28,252 nucleotides of DNA from Avisuccinivibrio_A sp964651505 (GTDB lineage Bacteria; Pseudomonadota; Gammaproteobacteria; Enterobacterales; Succinivibrionaceae), in NCBI GenBank assembly GCA_964651505.1, contig CAZYXT010000017.1, positions 1 to 28,252 on the forward strand. The letters are read 5' to 3'. Positions 1-6,591 of the stretch are shown piece by piece. The first letter of the stretch is position 1; the number at the start of each line of letters is the position of its first letter. Below the pieces are notes generated by a model, which saw only the letters and a list, made by a program, of their open reading frames with translations, had not been told where the DNA came from and searched no databases. The position numbers were made by a program, and so were the translations under genes.

Positions 1-13
1 GCCGGAAGGGCAC

Positions 14-37
14 AAAAAAGCCTCTCTAAAAGAGGCT
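14..37 (-). terminator. Intrinsic terminator reading leftward
   Basis: A 7-bp stem (AGCCTCT at 19-25 with AGAGGCT at 31-37, loop of 5) has six A residues at 14-19, so on the minus strand the hairpin is followed by a U6 tract. It would end a minus-strand transcript coming from the right, but the next gene on that side, uspE, lies on the plus strand. It therefore probably terminates a short non-coding transcript from the uspE upstream region. Confidence 0.6.
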
Positions 38-131
38 ACATGCAATCACCCTGGGCCGCACTTAAGCGGGTCACTCCTCGCTGCCGCTTTGAGAATTGGT
101 CGACGCGCCTGCCGCGCTGTATGATAGATTA
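14..131 (-). ncRNA. Candidate small RNA divergent from uspE
   Basis: On the minus strand a TTGCAA box (165-160) lies 16 bases from a TATATC box (143-138), giving a predicted start near 131. Transcription would end at the hairpin plus U6 at 14-37, so the RNA would be about 115-120 nt. I see no convincing coding frame with a ribosome binding site in it. Promoter plus terminator with no gene between is the only evidence. No known sRNA family is recognised. Confidence 0.3.
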
Positions 132-134
132 TTA

Positions 135-149
135 GCTGATATAATCAGC
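135..149 (+). promoter_or_regulatory. uspE -10 box inside a palindrome
   Basis: A perfect TATAAT (140-145) lies 45 bases upstream of the uspE start codon. It sits within a 6+3+6 palindrome, GCTGAT-ATA-ATCAGC (135-149). The hexamer at the proper -35 distance (117-122, CTGTAT) is poor, so the promoter may need an activator. The -10 overlaps a minus-strand TATATC box, so divergent transcription could compete here. Confidence 0.45.
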
Positions 150-189
150 GAGCATCAGGTTGCAAGAATAATCAAGGAGAGTAGGGATC

Positions 190-1140
190 ATGAGAAAGTT
201 TCAAAAGATCTTGGTTATCATCGAGCCGCGGCAGATGAGGCAGCCTGCTTTGGAGCGGGCCCTGGCCTTGTCCACCATCGCCGGCAAGGGGCGCACCGAG
301 ATCATGGCGGTCATGCCGGTGTACGATTTTTCTTGGGATCTGGGCACCGTGGTTTCGGACAAGGGCGAAGAAGACGTGCAGGAGGCGGTGGTCAGAAAGC
401 ACAAAAAATGGCTGCAGGCCTATTTGCGCATCCACGCCATGGGTTACGACATCACGCAGCAGGTGGTTTGGACCAAGAGCATAGGCAAAGAGATCACGGC
501 TTTGGCCAAGGATTTTTGCGCCGACTGCATCATCAAAACCGCCGATTCGCACAAGATCTTAAATTCGGTGCTGTTCACCCCTCTTGACTGGCAGCTTCTG
601 CGCCACTCGCCCGTGCCCGTGCTGGTTGCCAAAGATCATATTTGGGAGGCCACAGGGACCATTGCCGTGGCCGTGGATTTCTCGGATCCCGACGACATAT
701 CCTTGCGCAGGCTCAACACCAGACTGTTGCGCGAGGCTCAGGAGCTGTCGCAGCTTACCCGCTGCCAAATTCATCTGGTGACGGCCATCCCGCCCGTGCT
801 GCCTCCTGCATCTTTTGATCTGCCCGGGTTCACTCCCGATTTGCTCAGCGAAGAGGTCTTAAAAGAGGGGTGCAGGCAGGTGCTCAACTTTGCAGCCCGC
901 CATAAGATCAAGGCCGAAAACTGCCATATCCGCGAAGGGCAGGCCGATGACGTCATTCCCTCTTTGTGCGTCCAATTAAACCCGACTTGCCTTTTTATCG
1001 GCACCTCGGCCCGCCGCGGCATTGCGGTGGCTTTGCTTGGCAACATCTGCGAGAGAGTCATCGACGAGCTCTCCTGCGACGTGGCGGTCATCACGCCCAA
1101 AGCCGTGCTTGAGCGCATCCCTTACGCGGAGCAGGCCTGA
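190..1140 (+). CDS. uspE: Universal stress protein E, tandem Usp domains
   Basis: A cytoplasmic tandem universal stress protein of 316 residues, the usual UspE length. Each half has the Usp fold: the first opens with a beta strand (KILVIIEPR, residues 5-13) and the second begins near residue 155 (GTIAVAVDFSD) and ends with a glycine-containing nucleotide-loop segment (LFIGTSARRGIAVALLGN, about 276-293). In enterics UspE contributes to stress survival, motility and aggregation; its biochemical activity is not defined. The ATG at 190 follows AAGGAGA at good spacing. The stop is three bases before ttcA, so the two are probably co-transcribed, and uspE and ttcA are also close in E. coli. In many gammaproteobacteria fnr lies upstream, but that position is outside this window. 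Confidence 0.93.
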   Translation: MRKFQKILVIIEPRQMRQPALERALALSTIAGKGRTEIMAVMPVYDFSWDLGTVVSDKGEEDVQEAVVRKHKKWLQAYLRIHAMGYDITQQVVWTKSIGKEITALAKDFCADCIIKTADSHKILNSVLFTPLDWQLLRHSPVPVLVAKDHIWEATGTIAVAVDFSDPDDISLRRLNTRLLREAQELSQLTRCQIHLVTAIPPVLPPASFDLPGFTPDLLSEEVLKEGCRQVLNFAARHKIKAENCHIREGQADDVIPSLCVQLNPTCLFIGTSARRGIAVALLGNICERVIDELSCDVAVITPKAVLERIPYAEQA

Positions 1141-1142
1141 TC

Positions 1143-2138
1143 ATGCGACAAGACAGCAATTTGCCGCCTGCCGCCGACGCATACGGCCGCACCGTCAGCC
1201 CCTACTTTAACCTTGAGGATAAAAAGGAAAAGTACGAGGCCGACAAGCTTTTTAAAAAGCTTCGGCGCAAAACGGGCAGCGCCATCGCCGATTATTCGAT
1301 GATAAAAGAGGGAGATAAGGTCTTAGTCTGCATCTCGGGGGGCAAGGACAGCTATGCCATGCTCGATCTTTTGTTGTCCTTAAAGCGCTCCTCTCCTTTT
1401 GATTTTGCCTTGGTGCCCGTGCACCTTGACAGCGGCTTCCCGGGATCTCCTGAACACAATGTCAAAGAGCATTTGGACAAGGTGGGGCTTGATTATCTGT
1501 GGCTTAAAAAAGATGTCTATGCCCTCTCGCGCGAGCACATCAACGATCCGCGAAAAACCTTGTGCTCCATCTGCTCGCGATTGCGCCGCGGATATCTTTA
1601 TGCCGCCGCCCGCGCCATCGGGGCCGACAAGGTGGCTTTGGGCCATCATCGCGATGATCTTCTGGCAACCTATTTTTTAAACCTTTTTTACGGGGGCATC
1701 ATGAAAACCATGCCTCCGATTCTGCGCACCGACGATGGCAGCCTGTCGGTGATAAGGCCTTTGTGCTATTGCAAAGAAAGCGAGCTTATCAAGCTTTGCA
1801 AGCTCAAAGATTATCCCGTGCTGCCCAAAGGTTTGTGCGGGGCAGGCGAGAACGAGCAGCGTTTTGCCGTCATGCAGATGTTAAGGCAGTGGGAGAGCGA
1901 AAATCCCAAGCGTCTTGAGATTATCTTCAAAGCCTTAAAAAACATCGTGCCGTCCCATTTGCTCGATGTGCGTTTGTATGATTTTGAGCAAAACCGCTTA
2001 AAAAGCGATCCTTATTTTGTCCATTCTGCAACTTACCGGGCAGGCAAATTGACAGGCTCTGACCCCGAGGATTTGATCAAAGATGCCTGGTGCCGCCCGA
2101 GACTGCAGATAAAAAGCCATGAGCCACAGGAGCGATGA
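1143..2138 (+). CDS. ttcA: tRNA 2-thiocytidine(32) synthetase TtcA
   Basis: TtcA adenylates cytidine 32 of certain tRNAs and inserts sulfur to form 2-thiocytidine, using ATP and a [4Fe-4S] cluster. The protein (331 residues) has the PP-loop ATP motif SGGKDS (residues 65-70) and the paired cysteines CSIC (141 and 144). A third cysteine in GLCGAGENEQR (C232) matches the third cluster ligand of E. coli TtcA. ALGHHRDDLLATYFLNLFYGG is the usual core signature of the family. The ATG is three bases after the uspE stop in TGATCATG. The gene ends one base before the yfcE start, making a compact three-gene run. The C-terminal tail is slightly longer than in E. coli. Confidence 0.95.
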   Translation: MRQDSNLPPAADAYGRTVSPYFNLEDKKEKYEADKLFKKLRRKTGSAIADYSMIKEGDKVLVCISGGKDSYAMLDLLLSLKRSSPFDFALVPVHLDSGFPGSPEHNVKEHLDKVGLDYLWLKKDVYALSREHINDPRKTLCSICSRLRRGYLYAAARAIGADKVALGHHRDDLLATYFLNLFYGGIMKTMPPILRTDDGSLSVIRPLCYCKESELIKLCKLKDYPVLPKGLCGAGENEQRFAVMQMLRQWESENPKRLEIIFKALKNIVPSHLLDVRLYDFEQNRLKSDPYFVHSATYRAGKLTGSDPEDLIKDAWCRPRLQIKSHEPQER

Positions 2139-2139
2139 C

Positions 2140-2736
2140 ATGAAGTATTTGGTGCTATCGGATATTCACGGCGGCAGCGCCGAGCTGCAGCAGGCCTTAA
2201 GCTTTTACAAAAAATTTGACGCAAATTTTATCGTGCTCCTAGGCGACCTGCTCAACCACGGCCCGCGCAATCCGCTGCCTGCAAGCTACGAGCCGCCGAG
2301 AGTGACGGACATTCTCAACGATTATGCCCCCGTTATCTTATGCGTGCGCGGCAATTGCGACGGGGAAGTGGATTCGATGATGTTCTCCTTTCCCTGCAAT
2401 GCCCCGTATTCTTTCATTGTCTTGCAAGGTCAGGGGTATGTGCGCAAGGCGCTGCTCACCCACGGCCATTTGCACGACTTTAAAACCCCCGAGGGCAGGG
2501 CAAGGCTCGGACTTAAAGATGGAGATCTGGTGCTCTCGGGGCACACCCATGTGTCAGGGATCTTCCCCTTTGGCGGGGTGATCAACGTTAACCCGGGCTC
2601 CACCACGCTGCCTAAAGGCGGCACCTCAAAGGGCTTCATGTTCATTGACGAGGAGCGCGCGCAGCTCAGCCTGCATGATCTTGAGGGCAACAAGATTAAA
2701 GCTTTGAACCTTGCGGATTTGAGCATTGGCGATTAA
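2140..2736 (+). CDS. yfcE: YfcE-type metallophosphoesterase
   Basis: A 198-residue calcineurin-like phosphoesterase of the YfcE/MJ0936 group, which hydrolyses phosphodiesters in vitro; the natural substrate is unknown. Metal-binding motifs appear in order: DIHGG (residues 8-12), GDLLNHGP (near 35-42), GNCD (about 73-76), THGH (near 106-109) and SGHTHV (near 132-137), followed by NPGS. I chose the ATG at 2140 because it lies 8 bases after the AGGAG that overlaps the end of ttcA; an ATG seven codons upstream would overlap ttcA and has no such site. It is the third gene of the uspE-ttcA-yfcE run and is followed by an intrinsic terminator. Confidence 0.9.
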   Translation: MKYLVLSDIHGGSAELQQALSFYKKFDANFIVLLGDLLNHGPRNPLPASYEPPRVTDILNDYAPVILCVRGNCDGEVDSMMFSFPCNAPYSFIVLQGQGYVRKALLTHGHLHDFKTPEGRARLGLKDGDLVLSGHTHVSGIFPFGGVINVNPGSTTLPKGGTSKGFMFIDEERAQLSLHDLEGNKIKALNLADLSIGD

Positions 2737-2759
2737 AAGCCTGCAAGGCATTTGAATTT

Positions 2760-2781
2760 GTGCACTTGCTAGCAATTGCAC
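2760..2781. repeat. Near-perfect 22-base palindrome
   Basis: GTGCA-c-TTGC-TA-GCAA-t-TGCAC forms a 22-base inverted repeat with a single mismatch, 23 bases after the yfcE stop and directly before a terminator. It has no U-tract of its own. It could be an upstream hairpin stabilising the yfcE mRNA end, or an operator for the downstream YhcH-family gene. Confidence 0.4.
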
Positions 2782-2782
2782 G

Positions 2783-2811
2783 GGACAGTCATGCAAGGCT
2801 GTCCTTTTCTT
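2783..2811 (+). terminator. Intrinsic terminator after yfcE
   Basis: The stem GGACAG (2783-2788) pairs with CTGTCC (2799-2804) and is followed by TTTTCTT. It ends the uspE-ttcA-yfcE run and separates it from the next plus-strand gene. Confidence 0.7.
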
Positions 2812-2854
2812 GTTAAGATGTGCCGAACGTGGAAATTTACTAAAGGAGTACATT

Positions 2855-3310
2855 ATGTTCGCCGGCAATATTAAGCTTGCTAAGAAGTATGATTATTTGG
2901 GGCCCAAGCTGGTCAAGGGTTACGAGTGGCTGCAACAAAACGATCCTTCCAAGATGGAAACGGGGCGCTATGAGATCTGCGAGGGTGTTTTTGCCCTGGT
3001 GCAGCGCTACAACACCAAGCCCCTCTCCGAGGCCAGATTCGAAGCTCACGACAAGTTTTTTGACATTCAGTACATCTGCGAGGGCATCGAGGCCTTCGGC
3101 GTCTGCGATCGCGAAGGCTTGGAAGTAACCGAAGATCAGCTTGAAAAATCAGACGTCGTCTTCTTCAAGACCCCCGAGGTTTACACCGATGTCAATTTGC
3201 AGCCGGGCGAATTTGTAGTCGTGCCTCCCGAGGATGCCCATCAGCCCGGCGTAGCCTACGGCGGCAAGAGCGTTCCTGTGGTCAAAGTCGTGGTCAAGGT
3301 GGCAATTTAA
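2855..3310 (+). CDS. YhcH/YjgK/YiaL family sugar-handling protein
   Basis: A 151-residue beta-barrel protein of the YhcH/YjgK/YiaL (DUF386) family, a cupin-like fold with a metal site. Characterised members act on sugars or sugar acids; YhcH (NanQ) is an N-acetylneuraminate anomerase and EbgC assists beta-galactosidase. The family hallmarks are present: EAHDKFFDIQYICEGIE (about residues 65-81) and the late VVPPEDAHQPG, which carries a metal-ligand histidine, ahead of a strand ending VVKVVVKV. The ATG at 2855 follows AAAGGAG; an earlier ATG at 2810 has no such site. It stands alone between two terminators and shares no operon with a sialic acid or galactoside gene, so the substrate cannot be assigned. 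Lysine codons are mostly AAG, as in the ribosomal genes here, suggesting good expression. Confidence 0.85.
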   Translation: MFAGNIKLAKKYDYLGPKLVKGYEWLQQNDPSKMETGRYEICEGVFALVQRYNTKPLSEARFEAHDKFFDIQYICEGIEAFGVCDREGLEVTEDQLEKSDVVFFKTPEVYTDVNLQPGEFVVVPPEDAHQPGVAYGGKSVPVVKVVVKVAI

Positions 3311-3326
3311 GCTAAGTGATCCAAAA

Positions 3327-3364
3327 TGACAAAGAAAACCGCCTTTTGGCGGTTTTCTTTGTCA
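3327..3364. terminator. Bidirectional terminator between convergent genes
   Basis: A perfect 17-bp stem: TGACAAAGAAAACCGCC (3327-3343) pairs with its complement at 3348-3364 around a TTTT loop. The arms carry A-rich and T-rich tracts, so the hairpin can terminate both the plus-strand YhcH-family gene and the minus-strand kinase gene that converge here. Confidence 0.9.
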
Positions 3365-3379
3365 AAGGCGCTCTCATCG

Positions 3380-4705
3380 TCAAATTTCAAGCTTGCGCTT
3401 TAAATACTGCACGCTGTCGCACAGGGTATTGGTGTCGGTGGCAGAGGAGGCCGAGGTGACGTACTTTAAGCCCTCATATGGTCCGCCCAAGATCTCGCCA
3501 TAGGCCGTAAGCGGCAGGATCTGTCCTTTAATCTTAAGCCCGATGGATTTGAGCTCGCGGCATACTGCGGCCGTGTATTCGGCCCCCGTGGTATAGAGGG
3601 CTTTGACATCGGAGCGGTTTTGCAAAACCTTGGCGGCAATTTGGGCGTAGGCTGCCGAAATGAGATCCAAAGCCTCGGTGCGGGTGCGGTTGACGGCACT
3701 AAGCTGCTTGTCAAATTCGTTTAATCTTTGCAAGGTGGCGCCCAGATGATCGGAGACGGCAAAGGCTGCCGAGTAATCGCCGATGCTTGAGGTTATTTCG
3801 TTGACCACCCTTGTGATCTCAGCCTGCCTTTTTTGATCGTTTTCAATCAGATCAAGATTGTGCACCGACACCAAAAGAGCCTTCTCTTCAAGCTTGAGCA
3901 TTTCAACCTGCGCTGAGATCAAAGGATTGCTGCCGCCTACCAGGCCGAAGATCTTGGGAATGCCCAAATGCCCCCGGTGCAGCTCCTCATCGCGCATGAC
4001 CTTGCGGGCCAAGGTGGCGGTAAAGGGCCCGGGGTCTACGGCAAGATACTTGATGCCCGAGAGAAGCACGGCATCGGCGATGGTGTTGATCTCATCTTGG
4101 GAGGTGCAGTCAAACACGATGGCCCGCGCCCCGCGGTTTGAGAGCTCTTTGATCCTGTCGGCCAGATAGGCCGTGCCGTGCAAAAACTCCTTTAAGTGAA
4201 TCGCCTCGGCGTGATAGCGGAATTTTTCGGTGAAAAGATCGGCCACTCTGCCGCTCTCCTGCGGGGTAAGCTCGTCAAGCCCCACCAAGGATTTGGGCAA
4301 AGGCCTGCCGTCTACCAGCAAATAGCCCCCGACCGTGGAGCGCTTAAGATCGGGGAAGGCCGGCACCACGATTGCCACGCGATCGTTGTCTCCCAAGGCA
4401 TCCAAAAGAGCCTGCGTCTCCGAGCAGGCATTGCCGCGCAAAGATGGATCGATGCGCTTTGCGTAGACCTTGACCTTTGGGTTTTTGAGCAGGCGTCCTG
4501 CATAAAAGACCAGCTGATAGCTTTGCTCCTTGGTCAGGTTGCGCGAGTTGGTCGAATAGACAAAGCAATCAAACGCTCCCGCGCCTTCGTCTTTTAAGCC
4601 TTTTGAGCTCATGATCGAACACACGCTGTAGCCGTTTTTTTGCAGCAGCGCTCCCACCGAGCTGCCGCCTGTAATTTCATCTGCAATGACAACGCATTTG
4701 GCCAT
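3380..4705 (-). CDS. Four-carbon acid sugar kinase family protein (DUF1537), divergent
   Basis: A 441-residue member of the DUF1537/OtnK-DtnK kinase family, whose characterised members phosphorylate 3-oxo-tetronate or D-threonate. The N-terminal substrate domain is clear: IADEITGG (residues 7-14; family form IADDLTGA), KRIDPSLRGN (83-92; family KxIDSTLRGN) and APAFP-like VVPAFPDLKRSTVGGYLLVDGRPL. The C-terminal nucleotide-binding domain is recognisable but altered: TTGAEYT (372-378) stands where TGGDT is usual, GEILGG is kept in place of GEIxPG, and VTSASSATD replaces the usual TKAGGFG. The ATG follows TAGGAG. It begins 9 bases after the Enzyme I stop, so the two are one transcript. The aldolase, dehydrogenase and isomerase genes usual for tetronate pathways are absent. 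Fold assignment is firm; kinase activity and substrate are open. Confidence 0.8.
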   Translation of the reverse strand: MAKCVVIADEITGGSSVGALLQKNGYSVCSIMSSKGLKDEGAGAFDCFVYSTNSRNLTKEQSYQLVFYAGRLLKNPKVKVYAKRIDPSLRGNACSETQALLDALGDNDRVAIVVPAFPDLKRSTVGGYLLVDGRPLPKSLVGLDELTPQESGRVADLFTEKFRYHAEAIHLKEFLHGTAYLADRIKELSNRGARAIVFDCTSQDEINTIADAVLLSGIKYLAVDPGPFTATLARKVMRDEELHRGHLGIPKIFGLVGGSNPLISAQVEMLKLEEKALLVSVHNLDLIENDQKRQAEITRVVNEITSSIGDYSAAFAVSDHLGATLQRLNEFDKQLSAVNRTRTEALDLISAAYAQIAAKVLQNRSDVKALYTTGAEYTAAVCRELKSIGLKIKGQILPLTAYGEILGGPYEGLKYVTSASSATDTNTLCDSVQYLKRKLEI

Positions 4706-4714
4706 GGGGTACTC

Positions 4715-6385
4715 CTAGCTTAAAGAGGCAATTTTGGCTCGCATCTGCAAGACGCTGGAGGGAGCCACTGAGATTTCATCTATGCCCATGCCGACAAGCT
4801 CGGCAGTGAAGGCTTCGTCGGCAGCCAGCTCGCCGCAAATCCCCGCCCAGATGCCGGCATTATGAGCATTTTTGACGGTCATGTCGATAAGCTTGATGAC
4901 CGCGTGATGGTAGGGGTTCAAAAAACGACCCACTTCGGCATTTTGCCGATCGACGGCCAGGGTAAACTGAGTCAGATCGTTGGTGCCGATGGAAAAGAAG
5001 TCCACCAGGGGCGCAAGCTCCTCGGAGATGAGGGCCGCAGCCGGGGTCTCTATCATGATCCCCACCTCCAAATTTTGGCTGTAGCTTTCTCCTGCCGCGG
5101 CAAGTTCCTGCTTGGTCTCATCGAGGATCGCAAGGCAGCCTTGCAGCTCCTCAACCGAGGTTATCATGGGAAACATGATGGCCAAAGAGCCGTAAACCGA
5201 AGCGCGCAGCAAAGCCCGCAGCTGCGTTTTGAAGATCTCGGGGCGCGTAAGGCAGATGCGCACGGCCCTCATGCCCATAGCAGGGTTTTCCTCAGGCTTT
5301 AAGGTAAAGTAATCGGCAGTTTTGTCCGCGCCGATATCCAAGGTGCGGATGATGACGGTGCGCCCCTGCATGCCTTCGAGCACCTGTTTGTAGACTGCAA
5401 ACTGCTCTTGCTCGGTCGGAAAATCGGAGGTGGAAAGATAGATGTACTCGGAGCGAAACAGTCCGATGCCTTCGGCGTCCGAGGAGAGCACCACGTCAAG
5501 ATCATCGACATTGCCGATGTTGGCGTACAGGCGGATCTTGCGCCCCCCTGCGGTCAGAGTTTCCTTGCCGCGATATTGTTCCAATTTGAACGATAAGACA
5601 TCTTCGGTCTTTTTGCGCTCGCGGTAAGAGGCAATTTCATCTTCCGAGGGGTCGACGATCAGGATCCCTGAGCTGCCGTCGAGGATGACAAAGTGCCCCT
5701 CCAGGCTCTCGTTCATCAGACTGCTGCCCACGCAGATGACAGAGGGGATGCCCATGGTGCGCGCAAAGATCACGGTGTGCGAGCGGCTTGAGCCCTCGGA
5801 GGTGACGATGCCCGTCACCTTATACTTGTCAAGCTGCACGGCCTCGGAGGGGGCCAGATCATCGGCGGCCAGGATCAAAGGAGAGTCGCCGTATGATTGC
5901 AAGCGCGGCCCCTGCACCGCCCCTGCGCCCAGACTCAAGATATCGCCGACGCGGCGGGAGACATCGATGACGTCGCCTGCGCGCCCCTGCATGTAATCGT
6001 TGTCCATGGAGGCAAACATGTCGGCAAATTTACGGGCCACCTTGTCCACGGCATATTCGGCATTGACCTTCTTCTCTTTGATGGTTTGCCGTATCTCGTT
6101 GACGTAGTCGGGGTCATCGAGCATCATCTGATGGATCTGAAAGAGCACCGCGTTTTGCTCGCCCAGTTTTTCAACCGACGCTTCGTACAAAGTCCCCAAT
6201 TGCTGCATGGCCTTGGCTCGCGCCTGCTCAAAGCGCTCAAGCTCCGCGTCAATGTCGCTGATGTCTCTGCGGTCGGCAGGTTTGGCATCGCGCTTTAAAA
6301 AGGTCAGAATGCCAAAAGCGATGCCGGCGGAGACCTTGACTCCGCGCATGATGTGCCTTGCGGGGGACTCCATGATTTCTGCCAT
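4715..6385 (-). CDS. ptsI: PTS Enzyme I (phosphoenolpyruvate-protein phosphotransferase)
   Basis: Enzyme I takes phosphate from phosphoenolpyruvate and passes it to HPr, the first step of the sugar phosphotransferase system, in the cytoplasm. The protein has 556 residues. In order are the helical HPr-binding part, the swivelling domain with active His203 in GSSRSHTVIFAR, then the PEP-binding barrel with EGIGLFRSEYIYL, ENPAMGMRAVRICL, MIETPAAALISEELA, GTNDLTQFTLAVDR and the catalytic cysteine in GICGELAADE. I chose the ATG at 6385 because AGGAGA lies 8 bases before it; an upstream frame reaching 6439 has no site. No HPr (ptsH) or EIIA (crr) gene is adjacent, so it may be the general Enzyme I of a scattered system or a paralogue tied to the downstream kinase; the symbol is tentative on that point. 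Confidence 0.87.
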   Translation of the reverse strand: MAEIMESPARHIMRGVKVSAGIAFGILTFLKRDAKPADRRDISDIDAELERFEQARAKAMQQLGTLYEASVEKLGEQNAVLFQIHQMMLDDPDYVNEIRQTIKEKKVNAEYAVDKVARKFADMFASMDNDYMQGRAGDVIDVSRRVGDILSLGAGAVQGPRLQSYGDSPLILAADDLAPSEAVQLDKYKVTGIVTSEGSSRSHTVIFARTMGIPSVICVGSSLMNESLEGHFVILDGSSGILIVDPSEDEIASYRERKKTEDVLSFKLEQYRGKETLTAGGRKIRLYANIGNVDDLDVVLSSDAEGIGLFRSEYIYLSTSDFPTEQEQFAVYKQVLEGMQGRTVIIRTLDIGADKTADYFTLKPEENPAMGMRAVRICLTRPEIFKTQLRALLRASVYGSLAIMFPMITSVEELQGCLAILDETKQELAAAGESYSQNLEVGIMIETPAAALISEELAPLVDFFSIGTNDLTQFTLAVDRQNAEVGRFLNPYHHAVIKLIDMTVKNAHNAGIWAGICGELAADEAFTAELVGMGIDEISVAPSSVLQMRAKIASLS

Positions 6386-6437
6386 CGATTTCATCTCCTG
6401 CTGATCTTCAATTTTTGGGTAAAAGAAGCAACTGACC

Positions 6438-6445
6438 ATTATAAA
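6438..6445. promoter_or_regulatory. Overlapping divergent -10 boxes between ptsI and gltX
   Basis: On the minus strand a perfect TATAAT occupies 6443-6438, about 53 bases before the ptsI start. On the plus strand TATAAA occupies 6440-6445 and could start an RNA running toward gltX. The -35 hexamers on both strands are weak. Because the two boxes overlap, the divergent transcripts are likely to exclude each other. Confidence 0.45.
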
Positions 6446-6451
6446 AGCAAA

Positions 6452-6542
6452 AGGGCCTTAAACCATGCAGGATCCGTCACAATCTTGATGTGCAGGCCTT
6501 TGCAGTCAATTTGAGCCCCGGGCGGCGTTTGCGGGGCTTTTT
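6452..6542 (+). ncRNA. Candidate small RNA or gltX leader attenuator
   Basis: This non-coding plus-strand stretch lies between divergent ptsI and gltX. It follows a TATAAA box (6440-6445) and ends in an intrinsic terminator: AGCCCCG (6514-6520) pairs with CGGGGCT (6532-6538), with T5 at 6538-6542. There is no plus-strand gene upstream for this terminator to serve. It could be a roughly 90-nt small RNA, or a leader that attenuates gltX. A separate TAAAAT box at 6557-6562 could start gltX mRNA beyond it. Confidence 0.35.
6514..6542 (+). terminator. Intrinsic terminator upstream of gltX
   Basis: A G+C-rich 7-bp stem with an 11-nt loop is followed directly by five T residues, 50 bases before the gltX start codon. 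It is a well-formed intrinsic terminator in an unexpected place, discussed with the candidate RNA at 6452-6542. Confidence 0.65.
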
Positions 6543-6591
6543 GGGGGCAAAAGTGTTAAAATCACAGCGTTTTTACTTGGGATGGATGGAT

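Noticed and set aside
96..587. A 163-codon plus-strand frame overlapping uspE
   Set aside because: It is out of frame with uspE, has a histidine- and glycine-rich composition typical of frame shadows and no plausible start signal.
3858..6404. Plus-strand open frames of 100-146 codons opposite the DUF1537 and ptsI genes
   Set aside because: They are antisense to well-supported genes with recognised motifs, have no ribosome binding sites and resemble no known protein; the G+C-rich coding sequence keeps opposite frames open by chance.
6490..6591. N-terminal extension of GluRS from an upstream ATG
   Set aside because: It would start inside the upstream terminator hairpin region and add 34 residues unlike GluRS; the start at 6592 gives the canonical N-terminus.
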